Shown piece by piece: positions 53,530 through 62,589 of a stretch of DNA of 64,000 nucleotides. Origin of the DNA: Nocardia cyriacigeorgica NBRC 100375 (GTDB taxonomy: Bacteria > Actinomycetota > Actinomycetes > Mycobacteriales > Mycobacteriaceae); NCBI RefSeq assembly GCF_000308555.1, contig NZ_BAFY01000052.1:54667-118666 (forward strand), written 5' to 3'. Each line of letters starts with the position of its first letter. Position 1 is the stretch's first letter. The notes beneath the pieces were generated by a model. It searched no databases. It saw nothing but the letters and a program-made list of their open reading frames with translations, and was not told the DNA's origin. The translations under genes were made by a program, and so were the position numbers.

Positions 53530-53532
53530 GTC

Positions 53533-54954
53533 ATGGACAACCTGGTCAACATTCTCTACATCGTCGCGTTCTCGCTGTTCATCTACGGTCTGATGGGCCT
53601 GACCGGCCCGAAGACCGCGGTGCGCGGCAACTGGATCGCCGCAGCCGGTATGGGCATCGCGGTGATCGCGACGCTGATCGCGGTGCGTGACACCGGCAAC
53701 TGGATTCTCATCATCGCCGGCCTCGTGGTCGGTGTGGTGCTCGGCGTTCCGCCGGCCAAGTTCACCAAGATGACCGAGATGCCGCAGCTGGTCGCGGCGT
53801 TCAACGGCGTCGGCGGTGGCACGGTCGCGCTGATCGCGTGGGCCGAATTCCTCGACACCACCGGGTTCTCGAACTTCAAGCACGGCGAGGAACCGACCGT
53901 GCACATCGTGATCGGTTCGCTGTTCGCGGCGATCATCGGTTCGATCTCGTTCTGGGGTTCGCTGATCGCGTTCGGCAAGCTGCAGGAGATCCTGCCCGGC
54001 CGCCCGATCGGTCTGGGCAAGCTGCAGCAGCCGCTGAACCTGCTGCTGCTGGTCGGCTCGATCGCCGCCGCGGTCTACATCGGGGTGCAGGCCGCCGACG
54101 GCGGGGCCTCCCAGCTCTGGATGATCGCGGTGCTGGTGCTCGCGGGCATCCTGGGTCTGATGGTCGTGCTGCCCATCGGCGGCGCCGATATGCCCGTGGT
54201 GATCTCGCTGCTCAACGCCCTCACCGGTCTGTCGGCCGCGGCGGCCGGTCTGGCGCTGAACAACACCGCGATGATCGTTGCGGGCATGATCGTCGGCGCG
54301 TCCGGCACCATCCTCACCAACCTGATGGCCAAGGCGATGAATCGGTCCATCCCGGCCATCGTGGCCGGCGGGTTCGGTGGCGGCGGTGGCGCCGCGGCCG
54401 GTGCCGGTGGCGGTGAGGCCAAGCAGGCCAAGGCCACCTCGGCCGCCGACGCCGCGATCCAGATGGCCTATGCCAACCAGGTCATCGTGGTGCCCGGCTA
54501 CGGTATGGCCGTCGCGCAGGCCCAGCACGCGGTCAAGGAGATGGCCGCGCTGCTCGAAGCCAAGGGCGTCGAGGTCAAATACGCCATCCATCCCGTCGCG
54601 GGCCGTATGCCCGGCCACATGAACGTGCTGCTGGCCGAGGCCGAGGTGTCCTACGACGCGATGAAGGAGATGGACGACATCAACGGCGAGTTCGGCCGCA
54701 CCGATGTCGCCCTGGTGATCGGCGCCAACGACGTCACCAACCCGGCCGCCCGCGAGGACTCCTCCAGCCCCATCTACGGCATGCCGGTGCTCAACGTCGA
54801 CCAGGCCAAGTCGGTCATCGTGCTCAAGCGCTCGATGAACTCCGGCTTCGCCGGCATCGACAACCCGCTGTTCTACGCCGACCACACCTCCATGCTGTTC
54901 GGCGACGCCAAGAAGTCCGTCGGTGAGGTCACCGAGGAACTGAAGGCGCTGTAA
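53533..54954 (+). CDS. pntB: NAD(P) transhydrogenase subunit beta
   Basis: A 473-residue subunit: about nine TM helices, then the NADP(H)-binding domain III (VIVVPGYGMAVAQAQHAVKEM, HPVAGRMPGHMNVLLAEAEVSYD, VIGANDVTNPAAR, VLKRSMNSGFAGIDNPLFY). With pntAA and pntAB it uses proton-motive force to reduce NADP+ with NADH, supplying NADPH for lipid synthesis. A terminator follows. Confidence 0.97.
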   Translation: MDNLVNILYIVAFSLFIYGLMGLTGPKTAVRGNWIAAAGMGIAVIATLIAVRDTGNWILIIAGLVVGVVLGVPPAKFTKMTEMPQLVAAFNGVGGGTVALIAWAEFLDTTGFSNFKHGEEPTVHIVIGSLFAAIIGSISFWGSLIAFGKLQEILPGRPIGLGKLQQPLNLLLLVGSIAAAVYIGVQAADGGASQLWMIAVLVLAGILGLMVVLPIGGADMPVVISLLNALTGLSAAAAGLALNNTAMIVAGMIVGASGTILTNLMAKAMNRSIPAIVAGGFGGGGGAAAGAGGGEAKQAKATSAADAAIQMAYANQVIVVPGYGMAVAQAQHAVKEMAALLEAKGVEVKYAIHPVAGRMPGHMNVLLAEAEVSYDAMKEMDDINGEFGRTDVALVIGANDVTNPAAREDSSSPIYGMPVLNVDQAKSVIVLKRSMNSGFAGIDNPLFYADHTSMLFGDAKKSVGEVTEELKAL

Positions 54955-54975
54955 TCCAGGCGGTTTCGCGCGAAC

Positions 54976-55015
54976 ACGGCCCGTCGTCCGGTAGGGACGG
55001 CGGGCCGTCGCGTTG
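54976..55015 (+). terminator. Terminator of the pnt operon
   Basis: ACGGCCCG-T-CGTCC (54976-54989) pairs with GGACG-G-CGGGCCGT (54995-55008), giving a 14-bp stem with one wobble and a GGTAG loop, 22 bp after the pntB stop. Confidence 0.8.
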
Positions 55016-55061
55016 CCGGTGAACCGATATTCGCTGGACGTTCCCCGTTCCGGCGCGAAGC

Positions 55062-56216
55062 ATGGTGGCGATGTTCGAACACAGTGAAGCTCTGCGGCTG
55101 GTCGGCACACCGGAGGCGTCCGCGGATGCCACCGGCGGGCTCGACTGGTCGGTCCGGCTCGATTCCTACTATTCCGCGCGCGACGTGCTCGATGTGCTGG
55201 CACTGACGCCGTTCGCGCGCGGCGCGCTGCCCTGCTACCGGAAGGTGCATCTGGAGCGGGTACGTCCGCAGGCTTTGCTGCGTCCGGCCGGGTCGACGGT
55301 GTCGCGGATGGTCAACGAAGGCGGCAGCGTCTCGGTGCTGGTGCACGGTGACGGCTGGACCTTGCGGTCGGATCGCTGGGAGGACCGCAGCGGCGTCGTC
55401 GAAGTGGTCGCGGTCGACGATGAACTCGCCGAACGGATCATGACCGAGGCGACCCACGAGGCGGTGGACGAAACCATCGCCGACGACGTGGTCAAGATGG
55501 GTTTCTGGCATCTGGACGAGCACCAGGGCCCGCGCCGGCGCGTGCTCGACATCTCGACCCCGGCCTGGACCGATATTCGCGGCAACTACTCGGCCCCGGT
55601 GGCAGCAACACTGGATCGGCTGATGGCGCTGGCGGCGGCCGATATTCGCGGCAGGCTGTTGCTGCTGCACGGCGCGCCCGGCACCGGGAAGACCACCGCG
55701 CTGCGGGCCCTCGCGCGCTCCTGGGGTGCCTGGTGTCAGGCCGATTGTGTGCTCGATCCGGAGGTCTTGTTCTCCCAGCCGGGATACCTGATGTCGGCGG
55801 CGATGGGTGCCGACGGCGGCGAACAGGGGGCCGGGCGCTGGCGGCTGCTGGTGCTCGAGGATTGCGACGAACTGATCCGCGCCGAGGCCAAAGAGTCTGC
55901 GGGACAGGGCCTTTCCCGGCTGTTGAACCTGACCGACGGGATGCTCGGCCAGGGCCGGGATGTGCTGATCGCGATCACCACCAACGAGGATCTGTCCCGC
56001 CTGCATCCAGCTGTCACCCGGCCGGGGCGGTGCCTGGCCCAGCTCGAAGTGGGTCGGCTCAGCTATGCCGAATCGCTGGTCTGGCTGGGCGAACACGCTG
56101 AGCGCGTGGAGGTTCCGGCCGGCGGCGCGACGCTGGCGGAACTGATCGCGTTGCGGGATGGGGCCGACCAGATCGTGACGGCGGCCAAGCCGGCCGAATC
56201 CGGGATGTACCTGTAA
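55062..56216 (+). CDS. AAA+ family ATPase with unknown N-terminal domain
   Basis: A 384-residue protein. Residues 1-180 form a domain I cannot assign beyond resemblance to actinobacterial DUF5925-type proteins. Residues 190-360 form an AAA+ ATPase: Walker A GAPGTGKTT at about 206-214, Walker B LLVLEDCDEL, sensor 1 IAITTNED and an Arg finger in AVTRPGRC. The ATPase half resembles the BCS1/FtsH-type group. No TM or signal is seen. Start ATG 55062, with a second in-frame ATG nine bases on. Partner and substrate are unknown. It stands alone after the pnt terminator. Confidence 0.85.
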   Translation: MVAMFEHSEALRLVGTPEASADATGGLDWSVRLDSYYSARDVLDVLALTPFARGALPCYRKVHLERVRPQALLRPAGSTVSRMVNEGGSVSVLVHGDGWTLRSDRWEDRSGVVEVVAVDDELAERIMTEATHEAVDETIADDVVKMGFWHLDEHQGPRRRVLDISTPAWTDIRGNYSAPVAATLDRLMALAAADIRGRLLLLHGAPGTGKTTALRALARSWGAWCQADCVLDPEVLFSQPGYLMSAAMGADGGEQGAGRWRLLVLEDCDELIRAEAKESAGQGLSRLLNLTDGMLGQGRDVLIAITTNEDLSRLHPAVTRPGRCLAQLEVGRLSYAESLVWLGEHAERVEVPAGGATLAELIALRDGADQIVTAAKPAESGMYL

Positions 56217-56467
56217 GTTCGCCGGCGCGGGCGATCCCGCGCGGCACTTCCGTGAAGTCGTCGACGGCGGCGAATCCGATGGGCCGATTTTCGGGGGATG
56301 TCCCGGGTCGTCCGGCATGGCCGAATCCTGTTCTGGGTGTGGTGGTTTCGACGCAATCATGATCCACGCGGTGTGCGGGGCCGCCGGCCCGCTCGCGCGG
56401 CAGGGTGCTGGCGTGTCGGACCGCATGGCACGGGGGTTGCGGCGATGGCGCTGTTACCGTCGTCGGC

Positions 56468-56917
56468 ATGCCGAGTATCGGAGCGAAGCTGTTGCGGACG
56501 CGGTGGTTCGTGCGGGCGCCCATCTGGGTGTTCCGAGCACGCCTCGGATTCCTGTTCGGTGGCCGGCTGCTGCTGCTCGAACATCTCGGCCGCACGTCCG
56601 GGCAGGTGCGCTACGTGGTGCTGGAGACGGTCGACCGGCCCGACGCCGACACCGTCATCATCGCCTCCGGCTTCGGCAAGACCGCACAGTGGTACCGCAA
56701 CCTGCTGGCCGAACCGCACTGCCGGGTCAGCGTCGGATGGCGCCACCGCGCCCCCGCCGTGGCTCGCATGCTCGGCATCGAAGAAACCGCGGCTGTGCTG
56801 GCCGGGTACCGGGTGCGCCATCCGAAGGCGTACCAGGAGCTCAGCGGCGTCATCCAGGAGGCCACCGGGCAGGGTATCGACACCGTGCCGATGGTCGAGC
56901 TGTCGATGCGGGGCTGA
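56468..56917 (+). CDS. Deazaflavin (F420)-dependent nitroreductase family protein
   Basis: A 149-residue Ddn-like split-beta-barrel protein from ATG 56468. Features: LLLEHLGRTSGQVRYVVLE, VIIASGFGKTAQWYRNLLAEPHCRVSVGWR and PMVEL near the C-terminus. Family members use F420H2 to reduce quinones or nitro compounds. The 251 bp upstream show no gene or clear signal. Confidence 0.9.
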   Translation: MPSIGAKLLRTRWFVRAPIWVFRARLGFLFGGRLLLLEHLGRTSGQVRYVVLETVDRPDADTVIIASGFGKTAQWYRNLLAEPHCRVSVGWRHRAPAVARMLGIEETAAVLAGYRVRHPKAYQELSGVIQEATGQGIDTVPMVELSMRG

Positions 56918-57021
56918 TCATTCGAGGCGTGCCTCGAGGCGGCTGTTTGCGCGGTGCGATTCGACAGGCGACGGATCGGCGGCCCGAGAACGGCCGGGAC
57001 GTCGGAGCCCGCGTTGCGCGA

Positions 57022-58248
57022 TCACTCCACGGAGTGCTTCGCCGATTCGGCCGGGGTGGTCGCGGCCGACGTTGCGGGCGGGGCCACGACACCGGCGAAC
57101 ACGCAGCACAGCACCACGATCGCCAAGGGCACCACGAACGTGGCCGTGAGCGGGATCAGCGCCGTGAGCCAGCCGATCACCGCCGGACCAGCAAGCAACC
57201 CCACATAGCCGATGCTGAACACCCGTGACATATCCGTCGCGGCATTGCCGGAACCGAGATTGCCAGCGGCGGTGAAGATCTGCGGGATGCCGCCCGCCAA
57301 GCCGAGCCCGCACAGCGCCCAGCCGGCCAGTGTGAGCGGCACCCACGGCGACACCAGGATGAGCAGCAATCCGAGCGCGGCGAGCAACGAACCGTAGCGC
57401 ACCACCGCGACCCGGCCGAAGGCGCCGCTGACCCGGTCGGCGGTGAAACGGCCGAGCGTCATGGTGACCGAGAACGCGCCGAAAGCCAAGGCCGCGGTGG
57501 ACTCGTCGGTATCGAGGTGCACGCGCATCTGCAGCGTGCTCCAGTCGTTGGCGACGCCCTCGGTGAGCAGGAGGCCGAACGCCAGCGCCGCCAGCGCCCA
57601 CACCTTGCGGGAACCGCCGCCGTCGGCCTCGTCTGCCTCGTGTTGCGGTGGGGCATGCGGCAGCAGCCGGGGCAGGCAGGCCAGCACGATGACGACTCCC
57701 GCGGCCGCCGCCAGCGACATCGTCAGCCATGGCGGCCAGTTCAACCGCAGGGTGAGCGCTCCGGCCAGCGCGCCGAGCAGACCGCCCCCGGAGAACAGCG
57801 CGTGGAAGGCCGAAAGGATCGGGCGCCGATACTCCCGTTCCACATGCACCGCTTGGGTATTCATCGACACGTCCAGGGCGCCGTTGCCGAACCCGAACGC
57901 CGCCAGCGCGATCGCCAGCGACACCGGCCCGCTCGCCAGCCCCGGCCCGATCACACATACCGACGCCGTCACCCCGGCCACGCCGACCAGCGCCCGGCTG
58001 CCGAACCGGTCCGCGAGCGGCCCGGCCAACCGCATGCCCACGATGCCAGCGCCCGCCATCAACAGGATGAACATGCCGAGCGTGGAATGGGCGATGCCGG
58101 TGCGTTCGGTGATCGCCGGAATATGCACCACCCACATGGCGAGCAGGAACCCGTTGAGCCCGAAGACGGTGAACACCGCCGCGCGGGCGGTCCGCACCAT
58201 CGGGTCGATCGTCGAGGCACCCACCGCCTCGACGGTACCGCCGCTCAC
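57022..58248 (-). CDS. MFS transporter
   Basis: A 408-residue major facilitator with 12 predicted TM helices. The loop 2-3 motif GPLADRFGSRALVG and the related loop 8-9 DRVSGAFGRVAVVRYG are seen. It resembles the FucP/inner-membrane YbjJ-like branch (drug or sugar family unclear). GTG 58248 overlaps the stop of the upstream gene by 4 bp (GTGA), so they are cotranscribed. Substrate unknown. Confidence 0.88.
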   Translation of the reverse strand: MSGGTVEAVGASTIDPMVRTARAAVFTVFGLNGFLLAMWVVHIPAITERTGIAHSTLGMFILLMAGAGIVGMRLAGPLADRFGSRALVGVAGVTASVCVIGPGLASGPVSLAIALAAFGFGNGALDVSMNTQAVHVEREYRRPILSAFHALFSGGGLLGALAGALTLRLNWPPWLTMSLAAAAGVVIVLACLPRLLPHAPPQHEADEADGGGSRKVWALAALAFGLLLTEGVANDWSTLQMRVHLDTDESTAALAFGAFSVTMTLGRFTADRVSGAFGRVAVVRYGSLLAALGLLLILVSPWVPLTLAGWALCGLGLAGGIPQIFTAAGNLGSGNAATDMSRVFSIGYVGLLAGPAVIGWLTALIPLTATFVVPLAIVVLCCVFAGVVAPPATSAATTPAESAKHSVE

Positions 58249-58829
58249 CGGTTCGGACGAGCCGGATCCGCACCGGCTCCGTCGACGGGCCGCTCGGCGA
58301 TGCGCATCGCCCAGGACCGGAACTCGGCGAGGTCGCCGAGCCCGTCGCGGACCTGCTGTGGCACGAAACGGGTTGTCGCCGCCTCGAGTAGGTCGCACAG
58401 CCCGAGATGCACCCATTCCCAGACTTTGACGTTGTACGCGTGCACGACCGGCCCCACCCGCGCACGGATGCTCGCGACCTCGGCGGCGGGGATGCCCGCG
58501 CGTGCCAGCCGGGCAACGGTGGCCTGCTGGGCCGCCTCGGAGAACTCGGTGTCCAGATATGGTTCGAGCAGGTCGGCCCACACGTCGACGCGGTGCGTGA
58601 TCGGAATGGCATTCGCCGTGCAGAACTCGGTCAGCTCGTCGCGCTGCTTCGCCGACACGAACAGCGTGAGCCCCGTGCGGGTGCGGATCTCCGGCGGAAA
58701 CGCGGCCGGGTCGGCGTCGCGAATATCGGCGGCGGGCACTTCACGCCCGTCGGGCAGGTCGGCGGCCGAGAGGTGCTCGCTGCCGAAGCACACCCGGTCC
58801 TCGGTGAAAACGACGTCGATCCCCATCAT
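58245..58829 (-). CDS. Unrecognised 194-residue protein, partner of the MFS transporter
   Basis: Starts at ATG 58829 after AAAGGGGG; a second ATG follows directly. The N-terminal 60 residues are beta-rich and acidic (IDVVFTEDRVCFGSEHLSAADLPDGREV...). The C-terminal half is helical (TEFSEAAQQATVARLARAGIPAAEVASIRARV, YNVKVWEWVHLGLCDLLEAATTRFV). No TM, signal or known motif. It overlaps the MFS gene and is divergent from the AraC gene, so it may be an enzyme or accessory factor of that export system. No function is assigned. Confidence 0.7.
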   Translation of the reverse strand: MMGIDVVFTEDRVCFGSEHLSAADLPDGREVPAADIRDADPAAFPPEIRTRTGLTLFVSAKQRDELTEFCTANAIPITHRVDVWADLLEPYLDTEFSEAAQQATVARLARAGIPAAEVASIRARVGPVVHAYNVKVWEWVHLGLCDLLEAATTRFVPQQVRDGLGDLAEFRSWAMRIAERPVDGAGADPARPNR

Positions 58830-58954
58830 GCGCGCCCCCTTTCTCGATGCGTTCCATACTCGCATCCGGCACCGACAGAATCGGCGTAGTTGCGGGCCGA
58901 TGCGGGTGTTTTCGTACGGTTCGCCGCCGGTGCGCCGCGTCGTACAGTAAGGGC

Positions 58955-59911
58955 ATGGACGCGCTGGCCGGCTTGCTCGAAGGCCCACGGGCACGCGGTG
59001 CCTTTCTGATGCGGTCGGTGCTGCAACCGCCGTGGTCGCTGCGCATCGAGGACGAGGCGCCGTTGACGGTGCTCGCGATGATCAGGGGAAGTGCGTGGCT
59101 CATGACCGATGACGAACCCGAGGGCCGCCGGGCGAACGCGGGCGACGTCGTGGTGTTCAGCGGCGGACGCCCATACGACGTGGCCGACGATCCGTCCACC
59201 GAACCGCAGATCATCATCAAGCCCGGCCAGGTGACGATGACGCCCGACGGTGACATCCTCTGCGAGACCCTGAGTCTGGGCGTGCGCGAGTGGGGCACCG
59301 ACCCGAACGGCGAGACCATGATGGTCACCGGCACCTACGAATCGGCGGGTGCGGTCAGCCAGGGTCTGTTGCGCGCCCTTCCGCCTGTCATCGTGCTGCC
59401 GCGCGGTGAATGCGACACCCGGCTGCTCGAACTGCTCGTCGATGAGATGTCCAAGGATCAGCCCGCACAGGGCGCCGTCCTGGATCGCCTGCTGGACCTG
59501 CTGCTCATCGCGGCCCTGCGCGCCTGGTTCGCCCGTAACGACGCCCCCGCGTGGTACCACGCCTACGACGATCCGCTGGTCGGCAAGGCACTGCGGCTGT
59601 TGCAGCACAATCCGGCGCACGGCTGGACGGTGGCGAGCCTGGCCGCGGCGGTCGGGGTGTCGAGGGCCGCGCTGGCGCGCCGGTTCACCGATCTGGTGGG
59701 GGAGCCGCCGATGGCGTTCCTGACCGAATGGCGGCTGGCGCTGGCGGCCGACCTGCTCCAGGACTCCGACGCCACCATCGAGTCCATCGCGCGCCAGGTC
59801 GGTTACGGCAGCGCGTTCGCGCTCAGCTCGGCCTTCAAACGCCAGTTCGGCGTGAGCCCGCGCGACCACCGCAGGGGCGCGGGACCGTCGCCGGTATCGT
59901 CGGCCGGGTGA
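58955..59911 (+). CDS. AraC family transcriptional regulator
   Basis: A 318-residue regulator from ATG 58955. The N-terminal cupin-like domain (PWSLRIEDEAPLTVLAMIRG, ANAGDVVVFSGGRPYDVADD) precedes a C-terminal double HTH (WTVASLAAAVGVSRAALARRFTDLVGEPPMAFLTEWRLALAADLL and SIARQVGYGSAFALSSAFKRQFGVSPRDHRR). It is divergent from the 194-residue protein/MFS pair and overlaps the thioesterase gene by 4 bp (GTGA at 59908-59911). It may control both sides. Confidence 0.93.
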   Translation: MDALAGLLEGPRARGAFLMRSVLQPPWSLRIEDEAPLTVLAMIRGSAWLMTDDEPEGRRANAGDVVVFSGGRPYDVADDPSTEPQIIIKPGQVTMTPDGDILCETLSLGVREWGTDPNGETMMVTGTYESAGAVSQGLLRALPPVIVLPRGECDTRLLELLVDEMSKDQPAQGAVLDRLLDLLLIAALRAWFARNDAPAWYHAYDDPLVGKALRLLQHNPAHGWTVASLAAAVGVSRAALARRFTDLVGEPPMAFLTEWRLALAADLLQDSDATIESIARQVGYGSAFALSSAFKRQFGVSPRDHRRGAGPSPVSSAG

Positions 59912-60330
59912 CGCAGCAGTATCCGGTGCTCTGGCCGGTGCCCACCCGGTGGGCCGACAACGACCACTACGGGCACGTCAACAACGTGACCTACTACTCG
60001 TACTTCGACACCGCGGTCAACGCGTGGTTGATGCACGCCACCGGCACCGATATCCGCGACCTGCCCGCCCTCGGGGTGGTGGCGCAGACCTCGTGCCAGT
60101 ACCTCGGCTCGATCAGCTTCCCCGACCAACTCCAGGTCGGCCTGCGGATCTCGCGGCTCGGCCGCTCCAGCATCACCTACGACCTGGCGATCTTCCGCGA
60201 GGCCGACGGCGCGCTGGAGTTGGCCGCCACCGGCACCTTCGTGCACGTCTACGTGGATTCCGAGACCCGCAAGCCGGTGCAGATCCCCGAGGTCATCCGT
60301 ACCGCCGCGGCCCAGCTCGTCACGGACTGA
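59908..60330 (+). CDS. Acyl-CoA thioesterase (hotdog fold, 4-HBT type)
   Basis: A 140-residue single-hotdog thioesterase. The catalytic Asp is in the 4-HBT signature RWADNDHYGHVNNVTYYSYFD near residues 13-33. GTG 59908 overlaps the AraC stop; the frame is open far upstream but inside the AraC gene. Its stop is back to back with that of the convergent SDR gene (TGATCA at 60328-60333). Confidence 0.9.
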   Translation: MTQQYPVLWPVPTRWADNDHYGHVNNVTYYSYFDTAVNAWLMHATGTDIRDLPALGVVAQTSCQYLGSISFPDQLQVGLRISRLGRSSITYDLAIFREADGALELAATGTFVHVYVDSETRKPVQIPEVIRTAAAQLVTD

Positions 60331-61146
60331 TCAGGCCATCGAATTCTGTAGGGCCGCCTGGAACCGGCGCATACCGTCGAGCCAGCGGTCGTAATCGCTG
60401 CCCTTGTAGCGGTACATCTTCAGCACCTCTGGATGCGGGAGGATGAGGAAGGTCTCGGCCTCGATACCGGCCATCACCGTCTCGGCGACCTCTTCCGGGG
60501 TGAGTACCGCACCGGCCGTCGTCACCGCCTTGATCGCGAGTTCGCCGGCCTCGGCATTCTCCGGCGGCATCATGCCACCGTGCAGCAGTTGGGTGTCCAC
60601 TCCCATCGGGCACAGGCAGCTGACCCGAATGCCCTTGTCGCCGTAGGTCACCGACAACCATTCGGCGAAGCCCACCGCCGCATGCTTGGACACCGAGTAC
60701 GGCGCCGACCCGATCTGGGTGAGCAGACCCGCCGCCGACGCGGTCGTCACGAAGTAGCCGCTGCCTCGTTCCAGCCATCCGGGCACGAGCTGCCGTGCCG
60801 CGCGCACATGCCCGAGCACATTGACCTCGAGCGCGGCCGTCCACTGCGCATCGGTGCTGTCCAGGCCGGGCCCGCCGCCGATGCCCGCATTGGCGAAGAA
60901 CAGGTCCACCGGGCCGAATTCGGCTTCGGCGCGTTCGATGAGAGTGGCGATCACCGCGTCGTCGGCGACGTCACCGCCCACCGCGATCGCGGCGGTGCCG
61001 AGCGAATCCGCCACGTCCTGCGCCGCCGCGACGTCGAGATCCGCGACCACCACGCGCGCGCCGCCCGCTACCAGCCGTCGCGCCAGCGCCGCTCCGATTC
61101 CCGCGCCGGCTCCGGTGACGACGGCGACTTTGCCCGAAATATCCAT
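60331..61146 (-). CDS. SDR family oxidoreductase
   Basis: A 271-residue short-chain dehydrogenase. Cofactor motif TGAGAGIG (residues 11-18), acidic VVADLDVAAA suggesting NAD(H) preference, NAGIGGG, catalytic Ser in ITASAAGLL-type TTASAAGLL and YSVSKHAAV (Tyr-x3-Lys). ATG 61146 (MDISGKVAVV). The frame continues upstream past any SDR homology and is not used. Confidence 0.92.
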   Translation of the reverse strand: MDISGKVAVVTGAGAGIGAALARRLVAGGARVVVADLDVAAAQDVADSLGTAAIAVGGDVADDAVIATLIERAEAEFGPVDLFFANAGIGGGPGLDSTDAQWTAALEVNVLGHVRAARQLVPGWLERGSGYFVTTASAAGLLTQIGSAPYSVSKHAAVGFAEWLSVTYGDKGIRVSCLCPMGVDTQLLHGGMMPPENAEAGELAIKAVTTAGAVLTPEEVAETVMAGIEAETFLILPHPEVLKMYRYKGSDYDRWLDGMRRFQAALQNSMA

Positions 61147-61235
61147 GCCCGCACGATAGCGGTCGCATGCTCGCGCCGTGCCCGGACGATCTCGCAGCTG
61201 ACTCCGCATCGGCCACCGATATCCGCGACGCCCGG

Positions 61236-61739
61236 TCAGCCCGATTCGGCGATCCGTTCCAATAGCGGCGAGATCCGCGGCCCGACCAATTCGCGCATCA
61301 CCAGAGCCATATTGGTCCGCTCCACGCCCGGGATCTTCAGGATGCGGCCGGTGATGCGGTAGAGATCGTCCGCGTCGCGGGCCACCACACGGACGGTGAG
61401 ATCGGTGGCACCGGTCATGCCGCAGACCTCGGTGACCTCGGGGACTTCGGCGAGTTCGTCGACCACGGGATCGAGTTTGTGCTGGTCGACCACCACGGCC
61501 ACGAACGCGGCCAGCGGATAGCCCAGCGCTCGCGCCTCGACGCGACGCTCGAAACTGGCCAGCACACCATTGGCCTCCCACCGCGCCAGTCGCGCCTGCA
61601 CGGTATTGCGGGACAACCCGAGCCGCGCGGCCAGCTCGACACCGGTCGCTCGCGGGTTGTCCACCAGTTCCAGCAGCAGCCGCGCGTCGGTGGCGTCGAC
61701 GGCGGGATCGGCGAGCTCTCGACCGGTCATATATCGCAT
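61236..61739 (-). CDS. Lrp/AsnC family regulator (BkdR-like)
   Basis: A 167-residue regulator. The HTH is DATDARLLLELVDNPRATGVELAARLGLSRNTVQARLARWEANGVL; the C-terminal RAM domain includes VCGMTGATDLTVRVVARDADDLYRI. ATG 61739 is chosen; ATG 61730 is equally possible. Lrp-type regulators commonly lie next to branched-chain 2-oxoacid dehydrogenase operons (BkdR in Streptomyces), and such an operon starts at 62590 in the opposite direction. Confidence 0.88.
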   Translation of the reverse strand: MRYMTGRELADPAVDATDARLLLELVDNPRATGVELAARLGLSRNTVQARLARWEANGVLASFERRVEARALGYPLAAFVAVVVDQHKLDPVVDELAEVPEVTEVCGMTGATDLTVRVVARDADDLYRITGRILKIPGVERTNMALVMRELVGPRISPLLERIAESG

Positions 61740-61844
61740 GATGACACGCGCCGGCTGCCTGACACGGGCGATCAGTGCCTGCGGCGGCCTTGGTGTGCCA
61801 GGCACGGGCGGAGTATCCGCCCGTGCCCTCGATTCGGCCTACCG

Positions 61845-62066
61845 TCAGTACGGGCAGGTGATCGACGAGCCGCACATCAGGCGATCGATCAGCGAAAGCA
61901 CCGCGCTACCCGAGGACGCCCCGCCCGGTGCGGGTTCACCCGGTGCGACCACCGGGGTGACCATCGGGGTGACGGGCAGCGGCTCGGCGATGGCCGGACC
62001 CGCGGTGAGAACGGTGCCGAGAGCCAGTGCCGCGACGCCTGCGCCGAGCAGCTTGGTGAACGACAT
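61845..62066 (-). CDS. Small secreted protein with C-terminal Cys pair
   Basis: A 73-residue protein from ATG 62066 with AAAGGAT upstream. The signal peptide MSFTKLLGAGVAALALGTV...AIA is cleaved before EPLPVTPMV. The mature part is a Pro/Val/Gly-rich linker and a short tail LIDRLMCGSSITCPY with two Cys. Function unknown. It lies between the Lrp gene and the oxoacid dehydrogenase operon. Confidence 0.7.
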   Translation of the reverse strand: MSFTKLLGAGVAALALGTVLTAGPAIAEPLPVTPMVTPVVAPGEPAPGGASSGSAVLSLIDRLMCGSSITCPY

Positions 62067-62589
62067 GAGAAATCCTTTGTTCGACTGCGGTGAGATCGTC
62101 TCGGTCGCGGATCGGACCGAGCCGTGCGGCATCGCCAGAGCCGGCATCTCGATGGCGATGCTGGGCGCGAGGACGGCCGAATATGCCCTTCTTCTAACAG
62201 GTTTGGCTCGGCCGCGCGGCCCACGGAGACTATCGGGGTGCCCGTCGGGCCGTTACAGCGGAACTTCTGGCTGTGGTTACCAGGTCCGATCCGTCGGCTC
62301 CGTTCTCGTACGAGACGACGGTGCGACTCGGCGCAGCCATGGTGGGCCTGGGTGGGTCATCGAGTCCGCCCGTCCGCCTGCCGGGGCTCAGTTCCGCCTC
62401 GGAGCAGCGGTGATAGCGCCGCGCCGAGTAGTTGATCTGTCACAACGTGCAATATGACCGGCGCCGGTGCCCCGGAATCGCGCACTCTGCTCAGTTTCGT
62501 GTCGCTCGCTTGCGCACAACGCAGGATCGTGGATGCTGTGTGATACAGGACACAATCCTGACTCCGATGTGCAGGAGGCGGTGAAGGAG
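62067..62589. other. Intergenic region upstream of the oxoacid dehydrogenase operon (523 bp)
   Basis: It separates the small secreted-protein gene (minus strand) from bkdA (plus strand). No gene-like frame with a ribosome binding site was found, and it must hold two divergent promoters. The clearest structures are the overlapping palindromes at 62537-62560 just before bkdA. Confidence 0.6.
62537..62560. promoter_or_regulatory. Overlapping palindromes before bkdA (candidate operator)
   Basis: TGTGT-N8-ACACA (62537-62554) overlaps CAGGA-CACAA-TCCTG (62546-62560), both with perfect 5-bp arms. They lie 30-50 bp upstream of the likely bkdA start. A binding site for the nearby Lrp-type regulator is possible. 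Confidence 0.4.

Noticed and set aside
58388..58612. Long in-frame extension upstream of the MFS gene
   Set aside because: It overlaps the 194-residue gene; the GTGA junction at 58245-58248 and the first TM helix place the MFS start at 58248.
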